Assembly: GCA_019112825.1 (NCBI GenBank)
Contig: DXIP01000008.1
Span: 123,816 to 187,815, forward strand
Direction of reading: 5' to 3'
From: Alistipes excrementigallinarum
Lineage (GTDB): Bacteria > Bacteroidota > Bacteroidia > Bacteroidales > Rikenellaceae
DNA: 64,000 bases
In this document: positions 25,624 to 33,401 of the stretch, one piece after another
How positions within the stretch are numbered: the first letter of the stretch is position 1
How the letters are laid out: each line of letters starts with the position of its first letter
Notes under the pieces: generated by a model
The model's input: the letters and a program-made list of their open reading frames with translations, nothing else
What the model was told of the DNA's origin: nothing
The model's database searches: none
Made by a program: the position numbers and the translations under genes

Positions 25624-25648
25624 GAGGCGATTTTTAGAGTTCTTGAAC

Positions 25649-26425
25649 ATGATTTACCTAAAGACAGACGAGGAAATCGAGCTGCTTCGCGAAAACAACA
25701 TCCTGGTGAGCGAGACGCTGGCGGAGGTGGGTCGCCACATCGCGCCCGGCGTCACCACCAAGGAGTTGGATAAGATAGCCGAAGATTTTATCCGTTCGCA
25801 CGGAGCGGTTCCCGCTTTCCTCGGGTACGAGGGCTATCCCGCCTCGTTGTGCATTTCGGTCAACGAGCAGATAGTTCACGGTATCCCATCCTCGAAATGC
25901 GTCCTCAAGGAGGGCGACATCGTTTCGGTCGATTGTGGTACGTTTATGAAGGGGTTTGTTGGTGATTCGGCCTATACATTCGCCGTGGGAGAGATTGCCG
26001 AGGAAGTACGGCAGTTGCTCGACGTCACCAAAGAGGCTCTTTATAAAGGTACGGCGCAGGCCAAGGCGGGAAATCGCGTAGGCGATATCTCGGCGGCCGT
26101 ACAGGAGTACGCCGAACAGTTTGGTTACGGCGTAGTGCGCGAACTGGAGGGACACGGACTGGGTCGGAAGATGCACGAGGACCCGGGTGTTCCCAACTAC
26201 GGAGCACGAGGCAGAGGGCCACTCCTGAAGGAGGGTATGGTCATCTGCATCGAACCCATGATTAACATGGGGACCAAGGCGGTGGTTTTCGAACGGGATG
26301 GCTGGACGGTAAGGACCAAGGACCGCAAGCCGGCGGCACACTTCGAGTTTGCCGTGGCAATCCGCAAGGATGGTCCCGATGTCCTGACGGACTTCAGTAT
26401 CATCGAGAAAACACTAAAAAACTGA
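25649..26425 (+). CDS. map: type I methionine aminopeptidase
   Basis: 258 residues. Removes the initiator methionine from nascent chains. All five metal ligands of the pita-bread fold are visible in order: Asp in SVDCG, Asp in GDSAYTF, His in EGHGLGRKMHEDP, Glu in CIEPMI and Glu in HFEFAVAI. An in-frame TTG six bases upstream is not preferred over ATG 25649. Its place between secY and infA is the common Bacteroidetes order. Confidence 0.97.
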   Translation: MIYLKTDEEIELLRENNILVSETLAEVGRHIAPGVTTKELDKIAEDFIRSHGAVPAFLGYEGYPASLCISVNEQIVHGIPSSKCVLKEGDIVSVDCGTFMKGFVGDSAYTFAVGEIAEEVRQLLDVTKEALYKGTAQAKAGNRVGDISAAVQEYAEQFGYGVVRELEGHGLGRKMHEDPGVPNYGARGRGPLLKEGMVICIEPMINMGTKAVVFERDGWTVRTKDRKPAAHFEFAVAIRKDGPDVLTDFSIIEKTLKN

Positions 26426-26431
26426 GACTCT

Positions 26432-26650
26432 ATGGCAAAGCAAGCTGCTATCGAACGGGACGGTACGATTATCGAGGCCCTCTCCAACGCGATGTTCCGC
26501 GTCGAGCTGGACAACGGCCACATTCTTACCGCACACATCTCGGGTAAAATGCGCATGCATTACATCAAGATTCTTCCCGGCGATAAGGTAAAAGTGGAGA
26601 TGACGCCGTACGACCTGACCAAGGGGCGTATCTCCTTCCGTTACAAATAA
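26432..26650 (+). CDS. infA: translation initiation factor IF-1
   Basis: 72 residues, a single S1/OB domain (IERDGTIIEALSNAMFRVELDNGHILTAHISGKMRMHYIKILPGDKVKVEMTPYDLTKGRISFRYK). It binds the 30S A site during initiation. It lies 6 bases after map and 19 bases before rpmJ. Confidence 0.98.
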   Translation: MAKQAAIERDGTIIEALSNAMFRVELDNGHILTAHISGKMRMHYIKILPGDKVKVEMTPYDLTKGRISFRYK

Positions 26651-26669
26651 CAATTGATTGCTTGAAATC

Positions 26670-26786
26670 ATGAAAGTTAAAGCATCCATCAAGAAGAGAA
26701 GCGAGGATTGCAAGATTGTGAAGCGTAAGGGCAAACTTTACGTCATCTGCAAGAAAAATCCCAAGTTTAAAATGCGCCAAGGGTAA
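26670..26786 (+). CDS. rpmJ: 50S ribosomal protein L36, zinc ligands partly lost
   Basis: 38 residues: MKVKASIKKRSEDCKIVKRK followed by GKLYVICKKNPKFKMRQG, the size and pattern of L36. In the zinc-binding form the ligands are C11, C14, C27 and H33; here C14 and C27 remain but positions 11 and 33 are Ser and Phe, so zinc is probably not bound. It lies between infA and rpsM, as in many bacteria. The short length hides it from length-based gene finding. Confidence 0.96.
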   Translation: MKVKASIKKRSEDCKIVKRKGKLYVICKKNPKFKMRQG

Positions 26787-26821
26787 TGTTTAAACGGTTT
26801 ATTTAAGAAGAAAAGATTTTT

Positions 26822-27202
26822 ATGGCACGTATAGTTGGTGTAGATTTACCAAAAAACAAGCAGGGCGAAATCGGTCTGACCTATATCTACGGTATCGGTC
26901 GCTCGACGGCCCGCAAGATTCTCGACGGCGCAGGAATCAGCTACGACGTCAAAGTACAGGACTGGACCGATGAGCAGGTAACCGCCATTCGTTCGAAGAT
27001 TGCCGAGATGGGCATCAAGGTCGAGGGCGAGTGCCGTTCGATGGTTCAGCTCAACATCAAGCGTCTGATGGATATCGGCTGCTACCGCGGCATCCGTCAC
27101 CGCCTGGGTCTTCCCGTTCGCGGCCAGTCGACCAAGAACAACGCCCGCACCCGCAAGGGCAAGAAGAAGACGGTCGCAAACAAGAAAAAGGCAACTAAGT
27201 AA
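26822..27202 (+). CDS. rpsM: 30S ribosomal protein S13
   Basis: 126 residues. Head protein forming the intersubunit bridge to L5 and contacting P-site tRNA. Matches ARIVGVDLPKNKQGEIGLTYIYGIGRSTARKIL and the C-terminal HRLGLPVRGQSTKNNARTRKGKKKTVANKKK tail. First gene of the alpha block. Confidence 0.98.
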   Translation: MARIVGVDLPKNKQGEIGLTYIYGIGRSTARKILDGAGISYDVKVQDWTDEQVTAIRSKIAEMGIKVEGECRSMVQLNIKRLMDIGCYRGIRHRLGLPVRGQSTKNNARTRKGKKKTVANKKKATK

Positions 27203-27215
27203 TCTTTAGAGAATT

Positions 27216-27605
27216 ATGGCAAAGAAAACTGGAACAGTCAAGAAAAAGGTCGTGAAGGTAGGTGCCGTGGGCAACGCTTACGTACACTCGACTTTCAACA
27301 ACGTCATCATCACGATTACCAACGAGGTGGGTGACGTCATCAGCTGGTCGTCGGCCGGCAAGATGGGCTTCCGTGGTTCGAAGAAGAATACTCCGTATGC
27401 CGCACAGACGTCGGCCGCCGATTGCGCCAAGGTTGCATACGACATGGGTCTGCGCAAGGTGAAGGTCTATGTCAAGGGCCCGGGTGCAGGTCGCGAGTCG
27501 GCCGTACGCACCATCCACGGTGCCGGTATCGAGGTGATGGAGATTATCGACGTCACTCCGCTGCCGCACAACGGTTGCCGTGCTCCCAACCGTCGCCGCG
27601 TATAA
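27216..27605 (+). CDS. rpsK: 30S ribosomal protein S11
   Basis: 129 residues. Platform protein near the E site. Matches AYVHSTFNNVIITITNEVGDVISWSSAGKMGFRGSKKNTPYAAQ and the ending DVTPLPHNGCRAPNRRRV. Followed by a 120-base spacer before rpsD, the longest inside the distal array. Confidence 0.98.
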   Translation: MAKKTGTVKKKVVKVGAVGNAYVHSTFNNVIITITNEVGDVISWSSAGKMGFRGSKKNTPYAAQTSAADCAKVAYDMGLRKVKVYVKGPGAGRESAVRTIHGAGIEVMEIIDVTPLPHNGCRAPNRRRV

Positions 27606-27725
27606 TTCCGGTGCCGGCCCTTCGGGCGGCGGGCAGCAATGCTTCTCTGAGAAGGTGTTTGCGGGCCGGCCGTCGGCCAGGGACGGAGCCAACAACTAAT
27701 CAACGATATTTAACATAGTAAAACC
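27606..27725 (+). promoter_or_regulatory. structured rpsK-rpsD spacer, candidate S4 autoregulatory site
   Basis: GCCGGCCC (27613-27620) pairs with GGGCCGGC (27663-27670), enclosing a small CTTCTC/GAGAAG hairpin (27642-27654). S4 binds a structured mRNA leader to repress its own operon in E. coli and B. subtilis; this spacer directly precedes rpsD. Only the hairpins are seen; the regulatory role is inference. Confidence 0.35.
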
Positions 27726-28334
27726 ATGGGAAGATATATAGGACCAAAATCTAAAATCGCCAGAAAGTTCGGTGAAGCTATTTACGGTGCGGACAGAGTG
27801 CTCGAAAAGCGCAACTATCCTCCCGGACAGCATGGCCTGGCGCGCAAGCGCAAGAAGATTTCCGAGTACGGTACGCAGCTGAGCGAGAAGCAGAAGGCCA
27901 AGTATACCTACGGCCTGCTGGAGAAGCAGTTCTCGCGCACGTACGAGCAGGCTGCCCGCATGGGCGGCATCACGGGTGAGAACCTGCTGAAGCTGCTCGA
28001 GTGCCGTCTGGACAACGTTGTTTACCGCTTGGGTATCGCTCCGACGCGCGCAGCTGCCCGTCAGCTCGTATCGCACTGCCACATCTGCGTGAACGGAAGC
28101 GTAGTGAACGTACCGTCGTATTCGCTCCGCGTGGGCGACATCGTCTCCGTTCGCGAGAAGTCGAAGAGCCTCGAAGTCATCACGGCATCCCTCGCCGGCG
28201 GTTCGAAGAGCCGCTACGCCTGGCTGGAGTGGGACAACGCCACCATGAGCGGCAAGTTCCTCCAGACCCCGGAGCGCGAGGAGATTCCCGAGAACATCAA
28301 GGAGCAGCTCATCGTCGAACTCTACTCGAAGTAG
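27726..28334 (+). CDS. rpsD: 30S ribosomal protein S4
   Basis: 202 residues. Initiates 16S 5'-domain assembly. Lacks the N-terminal zinc cysteines found in some S4 proteins (MGRYIGPKSKIARKFGEAIYG). The S4 RNA-binding domain is clear (LECRLDNVVYRLGIAPTRAAARQLVSHCHICVNGSVVNVPSY). Length and C-terminus are normal. Confidence 0.98.
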   Translation: MGRYIGPKSKIARKFGEAIYGADRVLEKRNYPPGQHGLARKRKKISEYGTQLSEKQKAKYTYGLLEKQFSRTYEQAARMGGITGENLLKLLECRLDNVVYRLGIAPTRAAARQLVSHCHICVNGSVVNVPSYSLRVGDIVSVREKSKSLEVITASLAGGSKSRYAWLEWDNATMSGKFLQTPEREEIPENIKEQLIVELYSK

Positions 28335-28357
28335 TAATTTAACAGCAATTCAATATT

Positions 28358-29350
28358 ATGGCAATTTTAGCATTCCAGAAACCTGAGAAGGTTATTATGC
28401 TCGAATCCACTCCGTCGTTCGGGAAGTTCGAATTCCGACCGCTGGAGCCCGGATTCGGTATGACTGTCGGTAACGCTTTGCGTCGTATTCTGCTCTCTTC
28501 GCTGGAGGGATATGCAATCACGACTGTCAAGGTCGCCGGTGTCGACCACGAGTTTGCCGCCATCCCCGGTGTGATGGAGGGTATGATTGACATTATCCTC
28601 AATCTGAAGCAGGTTCGTTTTATCCGCACAGTCGATAATCAGGATGCCGAGAAGGTGTCTATTAACGTTGCGGGTGTGACGGAGCTGACTGCCGGATATA
28701 TCTCGAATTACTTGTCGTTCTTCAAGGTGCTGAACCCCGACCTGGTGATTTGCCACCTGGCTCCGGGTACGAAGATGCAGATGACGCTCACGATTGGCAA
28801 GGGGCGCGGCTATGTTCCCTCGGAGGAGAACATGCCGGCCGACTGCGAATTCGGGACGCTGCCCATCGACTCGATTTTCACGCCCATCAAGAACGTGAAA
28901 TACTCTGTGGAGAACTACCGTGTCGAGCAGAAGACCGACTACGAGAAGCTCAACATAGAGATTACTACCGACGGGTCGATTCATCCCAAGGAGGCGCTCA
29001 AGGAGGCCGCGAAAATCCTCATCCAGCACTTCATGCTCTTCTCCGACGAGAAGATTACGGTGAACATGGAGGATACGAACGGCGCCGAGGAGTTCGACGA
29101 GGATGTGCTTCACATGCGCCAACTGCTGAAGACGAAGCTTTCGGACCAGGACCTGAGCGTACGTGCGCTCAACTGCCTGAAAGCCGCCGATGTGGACACC
29201 GTAGGCGACCTGGTGAAGCTCAACCGCAACGACCTGCTGAAGTTCCGCAACTTCGGCAAGAAGTCGCTGACGGAGCTCGATGAATTGCTGGCCTCGCTCA
29301 ACCTTAAGTTCGGTATGGACGTATCTATCTACAAACTTGACAAAGACTAA
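28358..29350 (+). CDS. rpoA: DNA-directed RNA polymerase subunit alpha
   Basis: 330 residues. The N-terminal dimerisation domain (EFRPLEPGFGMTVGNALRRILLSSLEGYAITTVKVAG) nucleates RNA polymerase assembly. The C-terminal helix-hairpin-helix domain (LSVRALNCLKAADVDTVGDLVKLNRNDLLKFRNFGKKSLTELDELLASL, about 260-315) contacts regulators and DNA. Three bases separate it from rplQ. Confidence 0.98.
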   Translation: MAILAFQKPEKVIMLESTPSFGKFEFRPLEPGFGMTVGNALRRILLSSLEGYAITTVKVAGVDHEFAAIPGVMEGMIDIILNLKQVRFIRTVDNQDAEKVSINVAGVTELTAGYISNYLSFFKVLNPDLVICHLAPGTKMQMTLTIGKGRGYVPSEENMPADCEFGTLPIDSIFTPIKNVKYSVENYRVEQKTDYEKLNIEITTDGSIHPKEALKEAAKILIQHFMLFSDEKITVNMEDTNGAEEFDEDVLHMRQLLKTKLSDQDLSVRALNCLKAADVDTVGDLVKLNRNDLLKFRNFGKKSLTELDELLASLNLKFGMDVSIYKLDKD

Positions 29351-29352
29351 AC

Positions 29353-29919
29353 ATGAGACACAATAAGAATTTCAACCATCTCGGCCGTCAGGCGGGTCAC
29401 CGCAAGGCGCTGCTGTCGAACATGGCTTCGTCGCTTATCCTGCACAAGCGCATCGAGACTACGGTTGCGAAGGCACGGGCCCTGCGTCAGTTCGTGGAGC
29501 CGCTCGTAACGAAGTCGAAAGAGGACACCACGCACTCGCGCCGTGTCGTATTCTCCTACCTCAAGCAGAAGGAGGCCGTAACGGAGCTCTTCCGTACCAT
29601 CGCGCCGAAGATTGCCGAGCGTCCGGGCGGTTATACGCGTATTCTGAAGACGGGCTTCCGTCTGGGCGATGCTGCCGACATGTGCATCATCGAGTTCGTT
29701 GACTTCAACGAGCCCTACACGCTGGGTGTTAAGCCGGCCGCTACGGAGGCGAAGCCCAAGACGCGTCGTTCGCGTTCGAAGAAGACGACCGACGCCGTGG
29801 AGGATGCTACGGTCGTAGAGAGCAAGAAGACGGCTGCGCCGAAGGCCCCGAAGGCTGCATCGGCCAAGACCGCCGCTCCGAAGGCTGCCAAGAAGACCAA
29901 CGTAGGCAAGAAGATGTAA
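29353..29919 (+). CDS. rplQ: 50S ribosomal protein L17 with long Ala/Lys-rich tail
   Basis: 188 residues. The L17 core (MRHNKNFNHLGRQAGHRKALLSNMASSLILHKRIETTVAKA to about residue 125) is standard. The last ~60 residues are a low-complexity Ala/Lys/Thr/Pro tail (KTAAPKAPKAASAKTAAPKAAKK), well beyond the ~116-127 residues of most L17 proteins, though such tails are common in Bacteroidetes. Last gene of the array; a strong terminator follows. Confidence 0.97.
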   Translation: MRHNKNFNHLGRQAGHRKALLSNMASSLILHKRIETTVAKARALRQFVEPLVTKSKEDTTHSRRVVFSYLKQKEAVTELFRTIAPKIAERPGGYTRILKTGFRLGDAADMCIIEFVDFNEPYTLGVKPAATEAKPKTRRSRSKKTTDAVEDATVVESKKTAAPKAPKAASAKTAAPKAAKKTNVGKKM

Positions 29920-29970
29920 TCGCGCACGGGCGGACCCCGACCGGGGTCCGGAACCCGTCAGCCGAAGAGT

Positions 29971-30012
29971 TCCCGGGAGGGGTCGCCGAGCGACACTCCC
30001 GGGAATTTTTTT
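29971..30012 (+). terminator. intrinsic terminator ending the ribosomal array
   Basis: TTCCCGGGAG (29971-29980) pairs with CTCCGGGAA (29997-30005) with one bulge, with an inner TCGC/GCGA helix, followed by seven T residues (30006-30012). A second smaller hairpin, CGGACCCC/GGGGTCCG, lies at 29932-29951. Confidence 0.85.
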
Positions 30013-30329
30013 GTGCGCAGCTGGGGCTTTTCGGTTGTCGCGTTGTTTTCTTCGGGGACTTGTGGCGTTGTGGAGGATGCTCTTCGGCGTGGTGCGCTCC
30101 CTTCGGGTTCTTGTTGTCCTCTTCTGTTTTTGTGCCGTGGTTGGTGTGTTTCGGCGCGTTGCGTCACGCTGTTGCCGATTTTTTCCTTATATTTATAGGA
30201 CGAAGCGTTACTCGGACCATGCGCACCTTCGGCCGCATGCGGTTGGGGGAGCCGTACAGATTTCAATCCTTTGAAACCGCGATGAGGAGCGCAATGAAGA
30301 CGATGAAGACGATGATAGGAATGACGACG

Positions 30330-30980
30330 ATGAAACGATGGCTGCTCGGCCTCGGCGCCCTGTGCGGCCTTCAGACACTCTCAGCCCAGAACCTCGATTC
30401 GCTGCTGCGGACGGTTCTCGACCGGGACCAGGCGGTGCGCCTCGAGGTTCTTCGCCTCTCGCAGCAGGAGCCGCAGCAGGTCGACTCGCTGCTTGCGGCC
30501 TGCGCACGCATGGAGGAGGTTGATGCCCGCAACCGGCAGATTGTCTCCTCGCTGCTCGAGAATGGGTGGCCCGAGGGACTCTCCGACGAGGCGAACGAGA
30601 CCATTTGGCTGGTTATTGACCACGCCGACCTGGCGATGCAGCGACGCTTCATGCCGCTCGTCGAGGAGCAGATGCGGGCCGGCCGCATCTCCGGAGCGAG
30701 CTACGCCACGCTGCTCGACCGGATGCTCATGCGTGAGGGACGCCCCCAGCGCTATGGCACGCAGACGCACGCCTCGACGCTCCTGGTCGACGGAGCGCCG
30801 CAGCGCGTCGAGCGCATCTGCCGCCTCTGGCCCGTCGAGTCGCCCGAGCGGCTCGATTCGCTGCGTGAGGCGGTGGGACTCGAACCCATCGACGACTACC
30901 TCCGTGCCGTGGGGGAGAGCTATGGCGCCCCCTGCACCTGGGACCCGACGCTCGGGGTCGAGGCCTTCTCCGAGGAGTAG
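30330..30980 (+). CDS. secreted DUF6624-like protein
   Basis: 216 residues. Signal peptide MKRWLLGLGALCGLQTLSAQ, then an all-helical protein with the DUF6624 hallmarks: DRDQAVR near 32-38, a NGWP segment, a IDHADLAMQRRFMPL helix, and DRMLMREGRPQRYGTQ near 130-145. Family function is unknown. Several in-frame ATGs lie upstream (first useful one at 30288); 30330 is chosen because it puts the signal peptide at the N-terminus. The 410 bases before it hold the rplQ terminator and otherwise no gene; TATATTTA near 30189 is a weak promoter match. Confidence 0.75.
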   Translation: MKRWLLGLGALCGLQTLSAQNLDSLLRTVLDRDQAVRLEVLRLSQQEPQQVDSLLAACARMEEVDARNRQIVSSLLENGWPEGLSDEANETIWLVIDHADLAMQRRFMPLVEEQMRAGRISGASYATLLDRMLMREGRPQRYGTQTHASTLLVDGAPQRVERICRLWPVESPERLDSLREAVGLEPIDDYLRAVGESYGAPCTWDPTLGVEAFSEE

Positions 30981-31319
30981 CAATTGAATTGCCGGACATC
31001 GGGTAGACCGGCCGGCGGCAGTAGGTAAGCGGGTCGTCGAAGTTGTGGCGAAGGATTGACGACCGAAGAGAAAGCCGTGTCGTAGGTGCGGTGAAGGGCC
31101 GGCGCCCGAAGGTGAAGGACCGTCAGCGGAGCGGCGAAGGGTTTGTCGTAGGTGCGGTGATAGGCCGGCAACAGTGGGGGAGGTGCGTCGGAAGGGGTGG
31201 CGGAAAAAATTTTTTGCAAAAAATCGCCCCTCGGCAGCCGATGTTAGATTCTTTTCAGATTTGAGCGCGAACTTTGTATCGTAAAAGAAAACAGAACACG
31301 TTAAAACTTAAAAAACCGT
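30981..31319. other. intergenic region with a 17-base direct repeat
   Basis: No gene seen. TGTCGTAGGTGCGGTGA occurs at 31078-31094 and again at 31144-31160, 66 bases apart, each followed by a GGCCGGC-containing sequence. The last ~120 bases are AT-rich promoter DNA for the PepSY-like gene. Confidence 0.6.
31269..31276 (+). promoter_or_regulatory. -7-like element for the PepSY-like gene
   Basis: GAACTTTG, seven of eight positions of TAnnTTTG, 44 bases before the ATG. Confidence 0.35.
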
Positions 31320-31766
31320 ATGACCATGAAAAAGTATTTTGCAGCAGCAGCCCTTCTCTTTGCAGGTATCACCGCTTCGTTCGCCGACGGCCGCGAGCGC
31401 CCCATCACCCTCGAGCAGCTTCCCGCCGCCGCGCAGGAGTTCCTCTCCGCCAACTTCAAGAACCTGACCCTCGCCTTCGCCATCGAGGACCCGCAGTTCA
31501 TCGGTTCGGAGTATGAGGTGACCTACACCGACCGTACGGAGGTCGACTTCGACAACGACGGTGCCTGGACCTCGGTCGAGTGCCGTTATGCGGCGGTTCC
31601 CGAGGCGATTGTGCCGGCCCAGATTCGCGACTACGTTGCCAAGAGCTTCGCAGGGCAGACCATCCGCAAAATCGAGCGCAACAAGTACACCTGGGAGGCC
31701 GAGCTGATGAATGGCCTGGAAATCAAGTTCGACAAGAACTTCCAGGTGATTGACATCGACGACTGA
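31320..31766 (+). CDS. periplasmic PepSY-like (beta-lactamase-inhibitor-like) protein
   Basis: 148 residues with a signal peptide (KKYFAAAALLFAGITASFA). The mature part has two similar halves, each with an LPAAAQEFLSANF-type helix followed by beta strands (EVTYTDRTEVDFDNDGAWTSVEC; WEAELMNGLEIKFDKNFQVIDIDD), the layout of DUF2874/PepSY-like proteins of Bacteroidetes, small periplasmic proteins of unknown ligand. The two ATGs at 31320 and 31326 are equally plausible. Followed 21 bases later by an intrinsic terminator, so it is monocistronic. Confidence 0.8.
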   Translation: MTMKKYFAAAALLFAGITASFADGRERPITLEQLPAAAQEFLSANFKNLTLAFAIEDPQFIGSEYEVTYTDRTEVDFDNDGAWTSVECRYAAVPEAIVPAQIRDYVAKSFAGQTIRKIERNKYTWEAELMNGLEIKFDKNFQVIDIDD

Positions 31767-31786
31767 TGCCGGCTTCCATCGGCAGC

Positions 31787-31818
31787 AAGCGGCGAGGCTT
31801 CGGCCCCGCCGCTTTTTT
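31787..31818 (+). terminator. intrinsic terminator of the PepSY-like gene
   Basis: AAGCGGCG (31787-31794) pairs with CGCCGCTT (31807-31814), with inner GGC/GCC around a TTCG tetraloop, and a T6 run at 31813-31818. Confidence 0.8.
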
Positions 31819-31883
31819 GCATGGAGGTGGGGGAGGAACACTGGCCGCCGGACCTGTGCAGTGGCCTCTCCGCGAAGCAACGA

Positions 31884-31916
31884 AAAGCCCGTGCTGCATT
31901 GTGCAGCACGGGCTTT
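31884..31916. terminator. bidirectional terminator between the PepSY-like gene and tpiA
   Basis: AAAGCCCGTGCTGCA (31884-31898) is perfectly complementary to 31902-31916 across a TTG loop, a 15-bp stem. The A/T ends give short T-runs in both directions. It lies 60 bases past the tpiA stop. Confidence 0.7.
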
Positions 31917-31975
31917 GTCGTGGATGCGGTCCACGCCCCGACGGGGGCGCCGGCCGCTGTTTCCGGAGTCCGGGA

Positions 31976-32734
31976 CTACTTGGCAAATCCCTTGCCAATG
32001 GCCAGGAAGTCGGCAGCCTTGAGGGCGGCGCCGCCAATCAGACCACCGTCGACATCCTCCTTGGCGAAGATTTCGGCAGCGTTGGCCGGCTTGCACGAAC
32101 CTCCGTAGAGAATCGGGCACTCGGCAGCAGCTGCGCCGAACTTCTCGGCCAGCACCTTGCGGATGTAGGCGTGAATCTCCTGAGCCTGCTCGGCCGTGGC
32201 GGTCTTGCCCGTACCGATGGCCCATACGGGCTCGTAGGCGATGACCAGGTTCTTGAACTGCTCCTCCGTGAGGTTGTAGACCACCTCCTCAATCTGAGCC
32301 TTCACCACGTCGAAGTGCTTGCCGGCCTCGCGCTCCTCGAGGTTCTCACCCACGCAGTAAATCGGCGTGAGGTTGTTGGCATAGGCCTGCTCCATCTTCT
32401 TGTTGAGCGTAGCGGAGGTCTCGCCGTAATACTGGCGGCGCTCCGAGTGGCCCAGAATGACATACTTGCAGCCCAGGGCGGCAAGCATCGATGCTGCAAC
32501 CTCGCCCGTGTAGGCACCCTTGGCCTCGGCGGCGCAGTTCTGGGCGCCCAGCGCGATGTCCGAACCCTTCAGGGCCTCGGCCACCATCGACAGATGGGTG
32601 AACGGCGGGCAGACGATGAAGTTCACGCACGAGCATACCTCGCCGCGTCCTGCTACGACGCCCTTTGCCAGTTCGACTCCTTCGGCGGGAAGCGTATTCA
32701 TCTTCCAGTTGCCGGCTACGATTTTCTTTCTCAT
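31976..32734 (-). CDS. tpiA: triose-phosphate isomerase
   Basis: 252 residues counted from the ATG at 32734. It interconverts dihydroxyacetone phosphate and glyceraldehyde 3-phosphate as a cytosolic dimer. Catalytic residues are visible: Asn/Lys in AGNWKMN (8-14), His in LGHSERR and Glu in AYEPVWAIGTG, followed by the phosphate-binding GGSCKPANA and GGLIGGAALK. There is no stop codon between this and the upstream membrane segment (32735-33109): both lie in one frame, so either a 377-residue fused product is made or TpiA is started internally. The start context is A-rich, as expected for a genuine start. Confidence 0.93.
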   Translation of the reverse strand: MRKKIVAGNWKMNTLPAEGVELAKGVVAGRGEVCSCVNFIVCPPFTHLSMVAEALKGSDIALGAQNCAAEAKGAYTGEVAASMLAALGCKYVILGHSERRQYYGETSATLNKKMEQAYANNLTPIYCVGENLEEREAGKHFDVVKAQIEEVVYNLTEEQFKNLVIAYEPVWAIGTGKTATAEQAQEIHAYIRKVLAEKFGAAAAECPILYGGSCKPANAAEIFAKEDVDGGLIGGAALKAADFLAIGKGFAK

Positions 32735-33109
32735 GTTCGGTTTGTTTTTATAGATGATGTTGTATGCAATTGCCGTTATCAGCCCCGCAAGCAGGATGGC
32801 GCTGCAGATGCGGTCGAACCGCACCCAGAGGGTCGCCTGCTCCGGTGCCGTGTAGAGCACCCATGCGGCGGCACACCCTGCGGCCGCATAGCTCCAGAAG
32901 ACCAGCCAGCCGCGCTGCCGCATCGTGAGCCTGTGCCACGCCCGGAGCGCGAGCCAGAGCCAGCATCCGGCGGCCAGCAGCAGCCACACCGCGCGGCCGA
33001 ACCATGCCGGCAGCACCCCTCCGATGGAGAGGCCGCCCGCCACGATGACGGCGATGATGACCGCGTCGGCGATTCTCCGCTTCCGACGCTCTGTTTCCTG
33101 TTCGCTCAT
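32735..33109 (-). CDS. four-helix membrane segment in frame with tpiA
   Basis: 125 residues from the ATG at 33109 (MSEQETERRKRRIADAV) that read without a stop into TpiA. Four predicted membrane helices: IADAVIIAVIVAGGLSIGGV, AVWLLLAAGCWLWLALRA, WLVFWSYAAAGCAAAWVLY and ICSAILLAGLITAIAYNIIY, with a charged N-terminus and a short YKNKPN linker before the TpiA methionine. I do not recognise the family. It may be the N-terminal part of a membrane-anchored TpiA or a separate gene whose stop was lost; an assembly error cannot be ruled out. An in-frame ATG at 33148 would add 13 residues. Confidence 0.6.
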
Positions 33110-33226
33110 GCTTCCGAAATGCTGCATTGCGGGGCGTTGCGGGGACAATGACTCCCGGGGCCATGTTACCCCGCTAATCCTCGTGCCCTGTGACCCCGGA
33201 GACTTCCGCGACCCTTGCGACCCTCA

Positions 33227-33364
33227 TGGCCTTCCGGGCTCTCGGCTTCTCCGTGGCTCCCGTGGTTCTCGTGGCCTTCCGGGCTCTCGGCTCCTCCGTG
33301 GCCCTTGTGGCTCCCGGCTCCTCCTCAGTGCCTCCTCAGTGCCTCCTCAGTGCCTCCTCAGTGC
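33227..33364. repeat. tandem repeats in the lysS-tpiA spacer
   Basis: Two ~40-base copies of a TGGCCTTCCGGGCTCTCGGC sequence start at 33227 and 33272 (period 45). They are followed by four perfect 11-base copies of CTCCTCAGTGC at 33321-33364. The region is non-coding. Confidence 0.85.
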
Positions 33365-33401
33365 CCCCCGTGGGGCCCCGCGGCCCGAGGTGCCCGGCCC
33401 G

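Noticed and set aside
33321..33364. Possible CRISPR-like array
   Set aside because: The 11-base units are directly adjacent with no spacers; no cas genes.
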